Positions 23,976 through 36,126 of a DNA stretch of 64,000 nt are shown one piece after another. The stretch's first letter is position 1. Each line of letters opens with the position of its first letter. The translations under genes were made by a program, and so were the position numbers. The stretch comes from Sycobia sp. Sy_11. Lineage: Eukaryota; Arthropoda; Insecta; Hymenoptera; Epichrysomallidae. The notes beneath the pieces are model-generated. The model was not told the origin of the DNA and ran no database searches. It worked only from the letters and a program-made list of their open reading frames with translations. The DNA lies in the NCBI GenBank assembly GCA_018907035.1, contig JACCIC010000022.1, positions 1,302,501 through 1,366,500 of the forward strand. Reading direction: 5' to 3'.

Positions 23976-24848
23976 CTAACTTCGCTAATATAAAAAATAT
24001 TTCCTACAATATCACTGCTAATTAAAATAAGACCTTGATGGGGTAGAATTATTGTAGTTTCATTTAACTTTTTGTTTTATTATTTTAAGAATGATTATTT
24101 TATATTTATTATTTATTTACGTACGATTATATCATACTAACAGAGTTCAATTGATGATTTGGTGCCACCTGATATCTCCAGACATCCCAATTTGCGACTC
24201 TTGAATCACACAATTTGTGGTCCAATTAATAGTGACAAAATTCTCGGGGGTACACGAGCTGGTCTATTTGAATTTCCGTGGATGGCATTGTTGGCGTATA
24301 AAACTAGTTCGCAAACCTCTGAATTTCGTTGTGGTGGTTCAGTTATCAGCAAGCGATATATTCTGACTGCAGCTCACTGCGTTACCAATTTACAATCGAG
24401 TAAGTAAGCTATAAAAGATACTTTAAAAGATAATTTTAAGTAAACAAGCTCATCTAATTTTGCCTTAGGAAAGGTAGATTGTAGATGCACCATAAAAATT
24501 GACTGTTCATAAATTCATTTTAAGCTTTACTCATAAACTAATGATCACGCGCAAAAAACAGTAGATTATCAAGTTCGTCCCAAGCCGACCTGCAGTATTT
24601 ATATACCGATGATGATATCTTTTACATCTTACAGTGATGAAGTTACTTTGCATGTTGAGAACTATTTCAAATTAATCCTCGGGCACAGCGTATTCATGCA
24701 TATGTGTATGTCCGATATACTATTTAATTTAGCCAACTGTAATTGTATCACAGCATCTTTTTAAGAGTCTTGATTTCAGTTCTACTCTTCTTTCGGTAGT
24801 GATTTTACCGGATAGTCCTGATAACATGCTGTTCACGTTAGTTATACT

Positions 24849-24945
24849 ATGTGTATGTATGTGTGTATATATGTACTATATATGTGTGTATGTATGTATG
24901 TATGTATGTATGTATGTATATGTGTTTACATGTATATATGTGAGT
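24849..24945. repeat. (TATG)n microsatellite
   Basis: Imperfect TATG/TGTA repeats, the purest part at 24885-24920, in intron 3 of the CLIP-SP3 pseudogene. Confidence 0.9.
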
Positions 24946-25019
24946 ATATATTGTATGGTAAACTATATTTATTCTTTTATAGTTCGCAATACGATATATA
25001 TGACCACTTGATTTGGGCA

Positions 25020-25525
25020 TTTAACCGGACGGATTGTTTATTTACGCATGAGTGGAGGGGCGCCGGTGCAAGTAAAACTTTTTGTATTTTTATTTCATTC
25101 GAGCGTGAGCCGTTAGAGAGAAAATGCCTTTTCTCGTATAAAACGTCGCGTACTTCTTGAATCGATCGTCTATTATTTTAGACCTGAAGGTGTGTTGTGG
25201 AGTCGCCTGCGACTCACCACCTCAAGTAAGGGCGCAGTGCCTAGTGTGTTTTTAAGTGAAGGAGTTTTGTGTGGAGTCGCCAGAGATATACTCGATTACG
25301 GGCGCGAGGGCCCCGAGCGTATTATATTGGCCAACGGTGCCGACCTTCAGGATTCTACAGCCTACGAGGCTGGTTAGAGATCTTTTCAAGAGAATCGAAT
25401 TACTTATTAGTGGTAAGATTTAGTTCTAAGATACCGTCAATTTAAATGATCATTTAAGAGCATTCTATTTATTTAATTTATTGACGGCTTTTTCCTCCAC
25501 TCACCGAGTGGAGTTTTTTTGCCAT
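25020..25525 (+). other. GC-rich island with TATA-like box and terminator-like hairpin (possible solo LTR)
   Basis: This block is clearly richer in GC than the surrounding intron. It has TATAAAA at about 25137, two copies of TGTGGAGTCGCC (about 25196 and 25272), and ends with CTCCACTCACCGAGTGGAG followed by seven Ts (25495-25520). There is no recognisable protein; the small ORF at 25192-25377 lacks homology I know. A solo LTR or other promoter-bearing mobile sequence is possible, but ends and target duplication were not found. Confidence 0.3.
25495..25520 (+). terminator. Perfect hairpin plus T-run
   Basis: An eight-base perfect stem (CTCCACTC/GAGTGGAG) with a three-base loop is followed directly by TTTTTTT. 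It looks like a factor-independent or Pol III-type terminator. No small RNA promoter boxes were identified upstream, so its function is unknown. Confidence 0.3.
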
Positions 25526-25989
25526 TTAGTTTAATAAGAATAAATTTACTGCATTTGAATATAAAATTGCCTTTTTAATGTTTCGTAGAAGATCCTAATC
25601 ACAATTTCTCCTTTCTCCTCAATAATGAGACTTATTATTATTATTAGTTTTATTTCTTAATCTGTCAAAAACACATGCATATACATATTTACTTATGTAG
25701 TTAAATTATGATCGCATCTCTTTTGGAATCCAGTTTCAACAATTTGAATTTTATATGAAGGCTTGCTCAGATTTAGTGTTAGAACCTAATGCTCACTTTT
25801 TATTTTTGAGTAGCTGCTCTCCTTCTATTCATAGCATTCTATTAATCAAAATTAATTAAACATTAATAAAAATTAATCAAAAAGGTTTTTTACAATATAA
25901 TTTTTTGGATATTTTCAGCTTCCAGCTTAGTTGGAGTTAGAGTGGGCGAATACGATACATCTAATGAAAAGGATTGTATAGTTGGAGGT

Positions 25990-26921
25990 ACGTGGAAGAG
26001 CGTTCCGGGCGGCCGCAAATCTTTGAAGATCGAGAATTGGCGACTTTGCTTGATGAAGATTCTTGTCAAACGCAAGAAGAACTTGCTGAAGCATTGGGAG
26101 TTGACCGAACAACCATTTCCAAGCGTTTGAAAGCCATGGGAATGATCCAAAAGCAAGGAAATTGGGTGCCGTACGAATTGAAGCTGAGAGACGTCTAACG
26201 GCGTTTTTTCACTTGCGAACAGCTGCTTCAGCGACATAAAAGAAAGGGTTTTCTGCATCGTATCGTGACTGGCGATGAAAAGTGGATACGTTACGATAAT
26301 CCGAAGCGAAGAAAATCATGGGGACTACCCGGCCATGCATCATCATCGACGGCCAAGCCAAATATTCATGGCGCCAAGCTCATGCTCTGTATATGGTGGG
26401 ACCAGCTAGGTGTGGTTTACTATGAGCTTCTGAAACCGAATGAAAGGATCACAGGCGAGGTCTATCGACGATAATTGATGCGTTTGAGCCGCGCACTGCG
26501 AGAAAAACGGCCACAATACTCCGACAGGCACGACAAAGTTATTTTGCAACATGACAATGCTCGCCCACATGTTGCACCGCCGGTGAAAACATACTTAGAA
26601 ACGCTCAAATGGGAAGTCCTACCCCACCCGCCGTATAGTCCAGACGTTGCTCCGTCTGATTACCATCTCTTCAGATCGATGACGCATGGCCTGGCTGACC
26701 AGCACTTCCATTCCTACGAGGAAGCCAAAAAATGGGTGGATGACTGGATAGAGGCCAACCGGTCGAATTTTTTCGCAACGGGATTCGTATGTTGCCAGAA
26801 AGATGGGAAAAAGTTGTAGCTAGCGATGGCCAATACTTTTAATAATTCATTTGTAACCATTTTTTCACAATAAAGGCTCAAAATTTGAAAAAAAACGGGA
26901 AAGACTTATTCACATACCTGA
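25990..26921 (+). mobile_element. 5'-truncated mariner element inserted in CLIP-SP3 exon 4
   Basis: A mariner transposase reads from within the DNA-binding region (SGRPQIFEDREL, then ELAEALGVDRTTISKRLKAMG) to the end. The acidic triad is visible in TGDEKW, LQHDNARPH and SPDVAPSD with 34 residues between the second and third Asp, so DD34D. At least one frameshift (about 26190-26240) and an in-frame stop at about 26472 kill it. The right inverted end CGGGAAAGACTTATTC... runs 26896-26921, followed by TA and exon sequence. The left end and the N-terminal transposase part are gone; the left junction joins exon 4 directly to transposase codons. It lies in the same orientation as the host gene. Confidence 0.85.
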
Positions 26922-28445
26922 TATTTCTCATCCTAATTATTCAAATACCACGTTGCATAACGATATTGCTTTGATAAGAATTGACCGTGACATCGATTTT
27001 AGTCCTGAAAATGTAAAGCCCATCTGCTTGCCTATTGATTCTGCAGCTAGTTTCACAAAGAACAAGGTATTTTATTATTTAAAATTGTAATTTTTCAAGA
27101 ATTCTTCTTGTAATTTTTTTTTCTGTAAAAGTTATATATGATTACTGTAAAAAATTATATCAATATTACATAAAAGTAATTTTCTTAATCGATGTTATAA
27201 TTATTTATTTATTGTACCATCTTCAGCTCAACAAATGCGATCAGAATTCAAATAGATAAATATAATATTCATGAGAAAAACTCATATACATATTTTGAAT
27301 TCAAAATTATTTGGATATATCTTTTTTACGAAAATATATGATTTCAAGATATTTCCAAATACTTTACACGGTATTTCGTAATACTCATTATATTTTATTA
27401 AATCGAGACGATGTTTCATTCATTATTTTATAATTTATTAAACACTTTGAATTAATTTATTTTTCTGCAGCTAGTGGTGACGGGTTGGGGCTTATACGAG
27501 AACAATTCTCAGATCTTAATATTGCTGAAGGTGACCTTATCGCGGATGTCACAAGAAGAGTGTGGAATGATTTATGCGCGTAAGACCACGATTTGGCAAA
27601 AGCAGATATGTATGGGCGGTGAGCAAGGCAAGGACTCTTGTACTGGTGATTCCGGCGGACCCTTGCAAGCACCTACTGCTAACTACTCGGGTTCGCCACG
27701 CTTTGTTCAGTACGGAATCGTCAGTTTTGGTATGAGGAACTGCGGAACTGAGGGCTTTCCAGGTGTTTACACGCGCACTGACTATTATATGGACTGGTTG
27801 CTTGACAACCTAATAGAGTAAAACTTCGACTTCAACTTTATTTGAATTTGGCATCTTTTGAAGATCTTAGAATGCTCAATGGGTAAACGACTTGTTTGAT
27901 TATGTTATAAATCATAATCAAATAGACGTAGAGTATACGTAAGAAAGAATGATATTTGTTCAAATCAATATGTTATATACAAATATTCAAAATAACGCTG
28001 TGTGAAATATATACACCTGTAACCATCTATTTATTTAGCCATCATTTAATATTATTATAATAAATGATAATAATTATAATAAATAAATAATAATATTATT
28101 TAGCCATTATTTAACCATCGTATTATTTGCATTCTGCCATATAATTATTCTCTACCTAATGTATTCCGCCTGCTCTCTCTCTCTCTCTCTCTCTTTCCCT
28201 CTCTCTTTCATTCGTACATGCACACATAATACTTGAAAAATATATTATTTATCATTATACTCCAATAGAATAAAAGTAAAAATAAGTATTTTTAGTAAGT
28301 GGCAACTATAATAAGTATGAGTCTATTTAGAAATGAATCTGTAAGCTAATGGGTTTTGTTTAAGTATTATTTGAATTTGTAGAAATTATAAAAATTCTAT
28401 ATAATATATATCAAAGGATTACGAAACTTATTATATATACGCAAT

Positions 28446-28450
28446 ATATG

Positions 28451-28504
<54 letters not shown>
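28446..28504. repeat. (TA)n microsatellite
   Basis: TA run of about 55 bp downstream of CLIP-SP3. Confidence 0.95.
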
Positions 28505-28508
<4 letters not shown>

Positions 28509-30959
28509 AAATAGTAACACAATCTACTTAGCTAATTAGAAATTTGAAACGACTGAGTATAATTCTCCTTACATATACAGCGTTTACTGTAAAATTGATT
28601 ATATTTTTCAGAAGATTTCTTTGATACTAATAGTTACTAATCTGTTGTAATGTACTTTTTATTTTAATCTGGTTAAGAAGAAGACTCGATGGAAGAGTTT
28701 GGTTTAGACAATGAGTGCGATAGAAATGAAATTTTGAAACCGCAAGAGTTATTTCGATTTGAGTATCGTTACTGAGTAGGCACAAGACTCATAAATGTTT
28801 ATGTACATGTATTGGCTTCATTTTTTGGGTTAAGTATCTATTTAATTTATTTTATATTGATTGTTTTTTGACTAGTTTACTTGTTCGGTAACATTAGATT
28901 ACTTCAGTTTTACTTACCGTTTTTATTCGAAAACTTATCTGTTAAATTAAATGTTTCAGTCATAAAACAGTCCATAAAAAGAATGTAAAGTTATGATACC
29001 AAAAAGTAAATTTTATAATGTAAATAAAATTTGAAATTAGAAACTTTATTTATATAACAAATCTTTTCATCATAACTTAAATTATTTTAATCATATTGCG
29101 ATTTTGTAGAATATTTTCTGACTTTGTATAGATAATATATGAACTTGTATAGATATACTTTAGAGTTGAAGAAGAAAGGTTCAAATCTGCGATTAGCCAT
29201 AGACTATGAATTCTTGATTAAAATAAAATAAATGACAAAATCAGATATAAAATAAAAAAAAAGTAAAAAATACGATTTTTTTGTATACAAAAATGCATTG
29301 TTAAAGTAAATATTTAATGTTTTTCTATATCTAGGGATAAAATGAGGAAAATTATACTTGTTTTTAGAAGATTATTTTAATTAAAAGGAGATATAAGATC
29401 AAGTATTTATACTTGCCATTTGAATTATTTAACCATAAACTGCTCAATTTTAATAAATTTCTTGAGTCTAATATTTTTAGATAATTATTTTTATCACATT
29501 TATAAATAAAAGAAGTTATTAAGCTGTTGTATTTACTTTCCTATACTCCAAATTCCTCTTCCAATGTTCACTTATGTTACATTGTTGAAGATTAATTCCA
29601 ATGAATATAATATAGAAGTTGCCAATTAAGAGTTGTACATAAAAATAGGAACTAAGTGATTGATAATATCGAGTTGCTACGTTAAAAATTTAAGAGGATC
29701 GAATTTTGACGTAAACAGATTTGAATTCGCAGGCGTGAGTCTTCGAGAAATTGTAATTTATGTTCTTCAGACAAACGATTGTTGTAATAGATCTTTTTCC
29801 GAAAAATTAAATTAAATTTGCACTTAATATTGGAACTATTAAGGGCAGACCTATATGAAGTAGCAGACAATTCTTATAAGTATGATTAATTTTTCATTGG
29901 AGTGTTTTGTGAAATTTTTAATAAGTTTCTGTAAAATAGAAAAATTACTCATTCTGTAGAAAATGTTTATTATTTTATTTTAACATCCTAATAATAACGT
30001 TCCCTTCTTCATAAAATATAATTTTAGGAAATAGAAAAGTGTAGTTTTACCACTTATAAAAGTAAATAAAATAAAAATATTGCTGCTAAAATAGAAAATG
30101 GATGTTTGGTACAAATTATTCACACAGATATTAAACTTTTAACAACAATTATGATAGTGAAAAGCTGTCCGATAACCGCAAAATCGAATATTAGTAGAAC
30201 ATTAATGTATGACATAAACTAGAATCTAAATAATAACAAATCAATGAAATTGTCTACTGACTTATAAAATATTAAATTTTTATCAATCGATGAATGTCTC
30301 GAATTCCGTAGAGTATATTAGAATTTGAATCTAATTTGAAATAACTCAATTAAGAGTAAAATTTTTTTTATTATTATTTTATGATTTGCTTATTGTTTTC
30401 AAACATGGTTCAATTACAAATTTAATTTAATTTTTAATAAAAATAATAAAGTCTTTCAATGTATTTATTGTAAACTTTTCTGTGTACTCATACATCGGTT
30501 AAATCTATGACTGATTCTATTTTATTAAAAATTGTTTAATTATTTCAATTTTATTAATTTATACTATTGATATTATTAATAATGCAATTAGTGATTCAAA
30601 ATACTAGTATAGCAATCAATAGTACACTCTGTGGGTGTCGTGACTGTCTAATTTTTAAACTCCCCTTATTAAATAAAAACGAAACTATTTTGTATAATGT
30701 TATTTCTTTATTTCAGTCAATGAATTTATGAAAATGTCAAACGTATATACTTCAATATGCATTAAATAACTATTTTGTATAAATAGATAATAACATTCAA
30801 TCATAATTATGCGTTAATCATAAATTAAATGTATTGAAATTCAATTAATAACTATTTTTAGTACAGAATTTTAGTTTCATTTTTATCTATTAGGAAAAAT
30901 TGAATGATTTGAAAAAAATTTGAAAAAAAATCATACGAAATTCTCCTCTTAAATTAAAA

Positions 30960-31585
30960 TTCGAAGTGAAAAAATCTATATAATATTCGCGATCAATTCT
31001 GTTCAATATATTCGTCGCATCAAACTATACTTCGATTCGTGCGATTAGCTTGATGAGGAAAATCAGCCGCAGTAACGCAGCTGTAGCAGGGTGTATAGAC
31101 TCGGGAAGGAAGAAGAGTCAGAAATGCATTTGTTTAGCGTGCAATTGCGTGGATCTTTAAAGAGTAGCGGGGTAAACGAGATTGGGAAAGAGCGAGTTAT
31201 TCAAGTGCAAGTGCGTATAATATAACGTTGCCACTGGAAAAATGTGCGAGCGGAATAGAACTGGTTTGTCGTCTATGTAGTCGCGCGGTGCGCTTGTCCG
31301 AAGCCGTGTACTCTACTAGTAAGTAATCGGTTTTTCATACGCACGGACCGATTTACTACACGTGTAACTAGTCGAACGCGAGGTCCTCTCATACCCCCTC
31401 CCTTCGCTCGGTCTTCTCCTTCGCGACGGAATTGACAGTCCGGGTCTCGTCTTGTTATCGCCATCGAAGCTGATCGTCCCGTCTGTATATGGCTCCAGAG
31501 TTCGTTCGTCTCAATTTTTCGTTTGATGGCCTCGAGAATAGCTTCGTGTGTAAAGTTAATCTGCACTAATTATAAGACTGCCAGA
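30960..31585 (+). promoter_or_regulatory. CG-richer 5' flank of CLIP-SP4
   Basis: Base composition changes sharply here from AT-rich to mixed, with many CpG. A consensus GTAAGT occurs at 31320, so a 5'UTR intron is possible. The last 30 bases before the ATG resemble those before the SP3 ATG (AAGACTNNCAG). No TATA box was assigned. The promoter call rests on position and composition. Confidence 0.3.
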
Positions 31586-34500
31586 ATGAGAAAAGGGAGT
31601 TCGAGTATTTTCGGATTGGTACTCTGCCTGCCGATAGTGTTACAGTGTGGGCTTGCACGTAAGTATAAAACGTCTTGTGCAAGTCTATTATGTGTATTCG
31701 TGTATTGCGTGATCGCATGGAAAGATGTGATAAGAAATGATTTACTTGTTTTGTTTGCGGTGGCGATATCAATGCGATTTTGTTTTCATAAAAGTAATTT
31801 GCTCGCGTCTCGTGTACTAAAATAACTAGTTCTGCAGAATCGAAATTGTAGTTATGTATTTATATGTATTGGTTTACAATCAATCTCCTGTCATATATAT
31901 GTTAAAGTAATAATTGAAACTCAGTAGTAAAGTAGAAACTTTTGGCACCATTACACATTCTTATTTTTATATCTACTATTTGTGCTATAAAAATAGTTTC
32001 AATTCATTGTAAAAGGTTTCGTCATTAAAGTATTTTTAATGCATACTTATCATTAGCGAAATATGAGAAAATTTTATGCTTACGTCAATGTAAAAGTTAA
32101 AACAAAGAAGTTTATTGTTACAGACATTATTTTTACTATTCATTCATTCCATCGTTTTTTTTTGTTCTTTAATATGAATCATTTCTATGATTTTGCTATA
32201 AAAAAGAGCTGTTAACTGTTCGTTTTTTATTAAAGATTTTATATACTATTTTGTAGTTGGTAGAGTCACTCTATTAATAACTGATTTTTTTATATAATAA
32301 TATAAACCTTAAATTAGAATGAAATATTAATGACATTTATTAATAAAATATATTTATTATTAAATATAAAACATTTCACAATTAAGTTTTTTATTAAATT
32401 TTCACATTAAATTTATTAATTATGTTTACAGTATAAGAAGTTCTGCTTTTTCTTAATCCGTATAAGAAAAAGAAATATAACAATGTATATTCTTTAAAAT
32501 ATTAATAAGTTAGTTGTTAAAACTTGGAATTAAGTATTACAATCTGAATCGAAAAAACCACTTTATTTTTTATTCTGTCTTTCCTAAACATTGCTGAAAG
32601 CGCATTAAATTAGGATACTTAGTAAAATTTGTCAAACTATAAGTCTAAAAAAGTTTCTTCAACCCTGTCAATATCTGGCAGATTTTCAATAGTTAAAGAT
32701 TTTGTCTATGCGGTTTTTTTCAAATCTTATGTCTTGAAATATACAATTTTTTTCACTTTTTATTTTTTTACGATCATCGATATATGTGAATCTGTTTAAT
32801 TTTCAGAGGTTTCGTACGACAGTGATAGGCTAGCATGCTATACGCCAGATAATTTACCAGGCACGTGCTTAAATTTAAAGCAGTGCGAATCCTTGCTAGA
32901 ATTGCTGCAAGAAAAACCAATATTGTCATCTACCTTGACGTTCTTACGCGAGTCACAGTGTGGATTTGATGGATCTATGCCGAAAGTTTGCTGCGGACAA
33001 ATCGTGAGTGATTTTCTAAGAACTAAGTGTCTGACAACAAATATTAAGAATTTTAGAGAATTTTAGATGCGTTGAAGTATTTCTGTTTTAGATATGTACA
33101 AAAATATATTGAGTTTTATATATGGAAAAGTTTTTATTTTCTTGTAGATTCTGTCTATATACAGGGAGTCTAAACAAATTTATTCAAATGTTATGTCTTC
33201 AAATAATTGAAAATTTATAAATATGTAACATGTAATCCTCAAAAATTAATCTGATCTTTTATAACAATACTGCAAAGCATGCAGTTTATTCCAGAAATGT
33301 TCCTGTTTATAATTTTTGGTTTTATCACTGTCACACAAAATCATCTTTATAAAAATGAAGTATAAACTTTAAAAAATCGTATCACAAGTTTTCCTGTACT
33401 AATTTTAGTTATCAGCTTTTAGTTACATAAAATTTACTTTAAAGAAGTACTGGAAATTGAAATGAAAATTTATGAAACACATTATATACAATTATTCTCT
33501 TATTTAAGCTATTGCTTTATTGTTTATTTGTATCAAATAAATTAATACTAACAGAAACCGAGGAATGATTTGGAGCCACCTGATATCTCCAGACACCCCA
33601 ATTTGCGACTCTTGAATCACACAATTTGTGGTCCAATCAACAGAGACAAAATTCTCGGGGGTACACGGGCTGGTCTATTTGAATTTCCGTGGATGGCATT
33701 GTTGGCGTATAGAACCAGATCCCAGGCCCCCGAGTTTCGTTGTGGCGGTTCAGTTATCAGCAAGCGATACATTCTGACTGCAGCTCACTGTGTTACCAAT
33801 TTACAATCGAGTAAGTAGAGTGAACAATTATGATTGAAGTTCTTGATTCTAAGGATAACTCATTGATGTATTTTGTAATACTAATTTTTCATTTGAAGAA
33901 CGTATTAGATTAGTAATATAAATTAACCTGTATAATACCTTAACTGAGATCAGATGGCATTAATTACACTTATTTTATAATAAATAAATATCTTGACATA
34001 TTTCCAAAGTGGCGAGCTTAATTTTTTCAAATATTTTATAGTAAAATGAATATTTCTTTTTTTCTAGTGTCATTTTTATGATTATTTGAATTGATCAATG
34101 ACAGTGATATTTTGAAACTGGTAATCACATTTGTGACCTTTTCCAAGTTTTTTCCACCTTTTTCAAACAAAATAACTGATATGTTGTCCACATTTTTGTA
34201 ATTAACAATATTGCGACCAGTTATGCAATATATAAAAAATTTTAAATAACGATAAATTATTTAGTTCTTGACTCAAAACAGCGTGGATTCCTATACAATA
34301 AAATTTTAGTAACTTCGATTTTCAGAATAAATTTATAAATGGAACTTCAAATATTCACATATTATTATAGGAATTCATATAAATTATTTATAGGAATGTA
34401 GATTTATATATAGGAATGTAGATTTTATTTTTAGTCAAAAATTAAATATGTCAAAAAGTGGTATGATATTGCAGTTAATTTTTCGTAGTTTGGAAAGCGA

Positions 34501-35085
34501 CTAACGATTTGAAATATTTAATACACTTTATTAACTACTATGCTCGGAAAAGAATTATTTTTGACTGTTTGTTTAATTTTTTTTATTTGAAAGATGGTAT
34601 TTTTTAAAATATAAATATGAATTTTATTCTTCTTATATTTAGTTGAAAAGATTAAAATGTATATATGTTTAACATAATAATTGTTTTATTTGTATTTTTT
34701 GCATTTGGATTTTTTATGAAATTAAAAATCCCATCATCTGCGAATTTTTTTTTAGATCTAAAGTTAATTGGGATTAGAGTTGGCGAGTATGACACCTCAC
34801 AAGAAAGGGATTGCATAACTAGGGGTACCTTCGAAGAATACTGTGCCGAAAAGTATCAAGACTTTAGTATTGAGGAAGTTATTTCCCATCCTCAATATTC
34901 ACGTACCAAATTACATGATGATATTGCATTGATAAGAGTTGAGCGGGACATCGACTTCCGGCCAGACAATGCTAAGCCTATTTGTTTACCTATTGGTTCT
35001 ACAGCTACACTTACGAAGAAGAAGGTAATTCATTACTGCGAGTTTTTAATGAATATTTTTACATAATACTCATATAATTTCTTGG

Positions 35086-35130
<45 letters not shown>

Positions 35131-36126
35131 TTGAAAAATGTAGGCCTCAAATCATCATTTTTCATAAGTCTAAATTATTTTATTTTGTTGTTTATTCAAA
35201 AATATTTGATACATATTCATTATTACAATTTGATACAAATTTTTTATGAGAAATTTTTTTTTGTAAATTAAATTTTTCACAAAAAGGAACATTTGATCTT
35301 CCTTTTGTAATTATGAAGGTATTTAGTAAACAAGTTAATTAATGAGCACATAATCTGAAACTTAAAAATAAAGCGTACGAATAAAATCCTCTATTAAATG
35401 TTTATTAATAGATTAGAATTTTCTCAATTTTTTGAAATATAAAATTCAAATGTTAGGATAAGAAGTTTCTATGGACATAATATCTGGGGATTAAAGTACT
35501 AGCTTAGTTTAAACTTCATTTGCGTACGTAAAAATTACTCAGGTTGATTCAATTCCATCTAGTATATAATTGCCGAATAGAATCAAATCCATTGAACAAA
35601 AATTTTTCTGTATTAGTAAATCAAAAATAACTTCTGCTAGATATTTTTGTACTATTAAGTATAAAAACTTGTTGATGCCACACGTAAACCTAGTTGATAA
35701 TTGGGAAATCTAAGTAGACTTTTTTAGTCTTTATTACAAATTAATATCTTTGATTAATTAATTTTTTTGCTGCAGCTAGTGGTGACGGGCTGGGGCTTGT
35801 ACGAAAACAACTCGCAGAGTCCAATATTGTTGAAAGTAACTTTGCCACGAATGGAACAACAGCAGTGTGCACAGATCTATAGGGGTAAGGCAGAGATTTG
35901 GCAAAAGCAGATATGTATGGGCGGTGAGCAAGGCAAGGACTCTTGTAGTGGTGATTCCGGTGGACCCTTGCAAGCACCTACCGCTAACTACTCGGGTTCG
36001 CCACGTTTTGTTCAGTACGGAATCGTCAGCTTCGGTATGAGGAATTGCGGAACTGAGGGCTTTCCTGGTGTCTACACGCGCATTGACTATTACATGGACT
36101 GGTTGCTCGACAACCTGCGAGAGTGA
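31586..36126 (+). CDS. CLIP-SP4: secreted CLIP-domain trypsin-like serine protease, 5 exons
   Basis: The coding exons are 31586-31658, 32807-33003, 33555-33810, 34756-35024 and 35776-36126, joining to 1146 nt (381 aa) with every junction in frame. Residues 1-24 are a signal peptide. CLIP cysteines lie at 35, 45, 51, 76, 86 and 87. Activation is predicted after Lys122 before ILGG. The triad is His168, Asp231 (DDIA) and Ser326 in GDSGG, with a KDS Asp at 320 giving trypsin-like specificity. Exon 5 is very close to that of CLIP-SP3, so these two are the most recent pair. A polyadenylation signal AATAAA sits at 36463-36468. The haemolymph cascade role is inferred from the family. Confidence 0.92.
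31659..32806 (+). other. Intron 1 of CLIP-SP4
   Basis: Donor GTAAGT, acceptor TTTTCAG, splitting Gln (C|AG). The first 150 bases are richer in G/C and read through openly, then AT-rich DNA. No other feature seen. Confidence 0.7.
33004..33554 (+). other. Intron 2 of CLIP-SP4
   Basis: Donor GTGAGT, acceptor CTAACAG, phase 0. AT-rich. Unlike the matching interval of SP3, it carries no 10-bp satellite, so that satellite arose after duplication or was lost here. Confidence 0.7.
33811..34755 (+). other. Intron 3 of CLIP-SP4
   Basis: AT-rich, donor GTAAGT and acceptor TTTTTTTTTAG. It lacks the GC-rich island present in the equivalent SP3 intron. Nothing else seen. Confidence 0.7.
35025..35775 (+). 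other. Intron 4 of CLIP-SP4 with (TA)n
   Basis: Donor GTAATT, acceptor GCTGCAG. A TA run lies at 35093-35129. Otherwise AT-rich and featureless. Confidence 0.7.

Larger units (their letters stand above)
20546..27821 (+). pseudogene. CLIP-SP3: broken CLIP-domain serine protease paralogue
   Basis: Exons match CLIP-SP2/SP4: 20546-20618 (73 nt), 22743-22940 (198), 24144-24399 (256), 25919-27066 (interrupted) and 27471-27821 (351). Exon 2 is 198 nt instead of 197. An extra base near 22835-22850 shifts the CLIP reading frame to a stop in TTTTGA. Exon 4 reads normally from 25919 to about 25989, then runs into mariner sequence, and resumes at 26922. About 50 bp of exon between the two breakpoints is missing relative to SP4. 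Exons 3 and 5 stay open with the His and GDSGG motifs, so loss is fairly recent. The intron-1 interval also contains a Tc1 element, and intron 2 a 10-bp satellite. A Met further upstream in frame exists, but the start shown matches the paralogues. Confidence 0.85.
27822..31585. other. Intergenic region CLIP-SP3 to CLIP-SP4
   Basis: About 3.8 kb, AT-rich. It holds a CT run at about 28169-28195 and (TA)n at 28446-28504. The flank near 28605-28660 resembles that after CLIP-SP2 near 16985-17060. From about 30960 to the SP4 start it becomes richer in CG, likely promoter and 5'UTR. No other gene was recognised. Confidence 0.65.
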
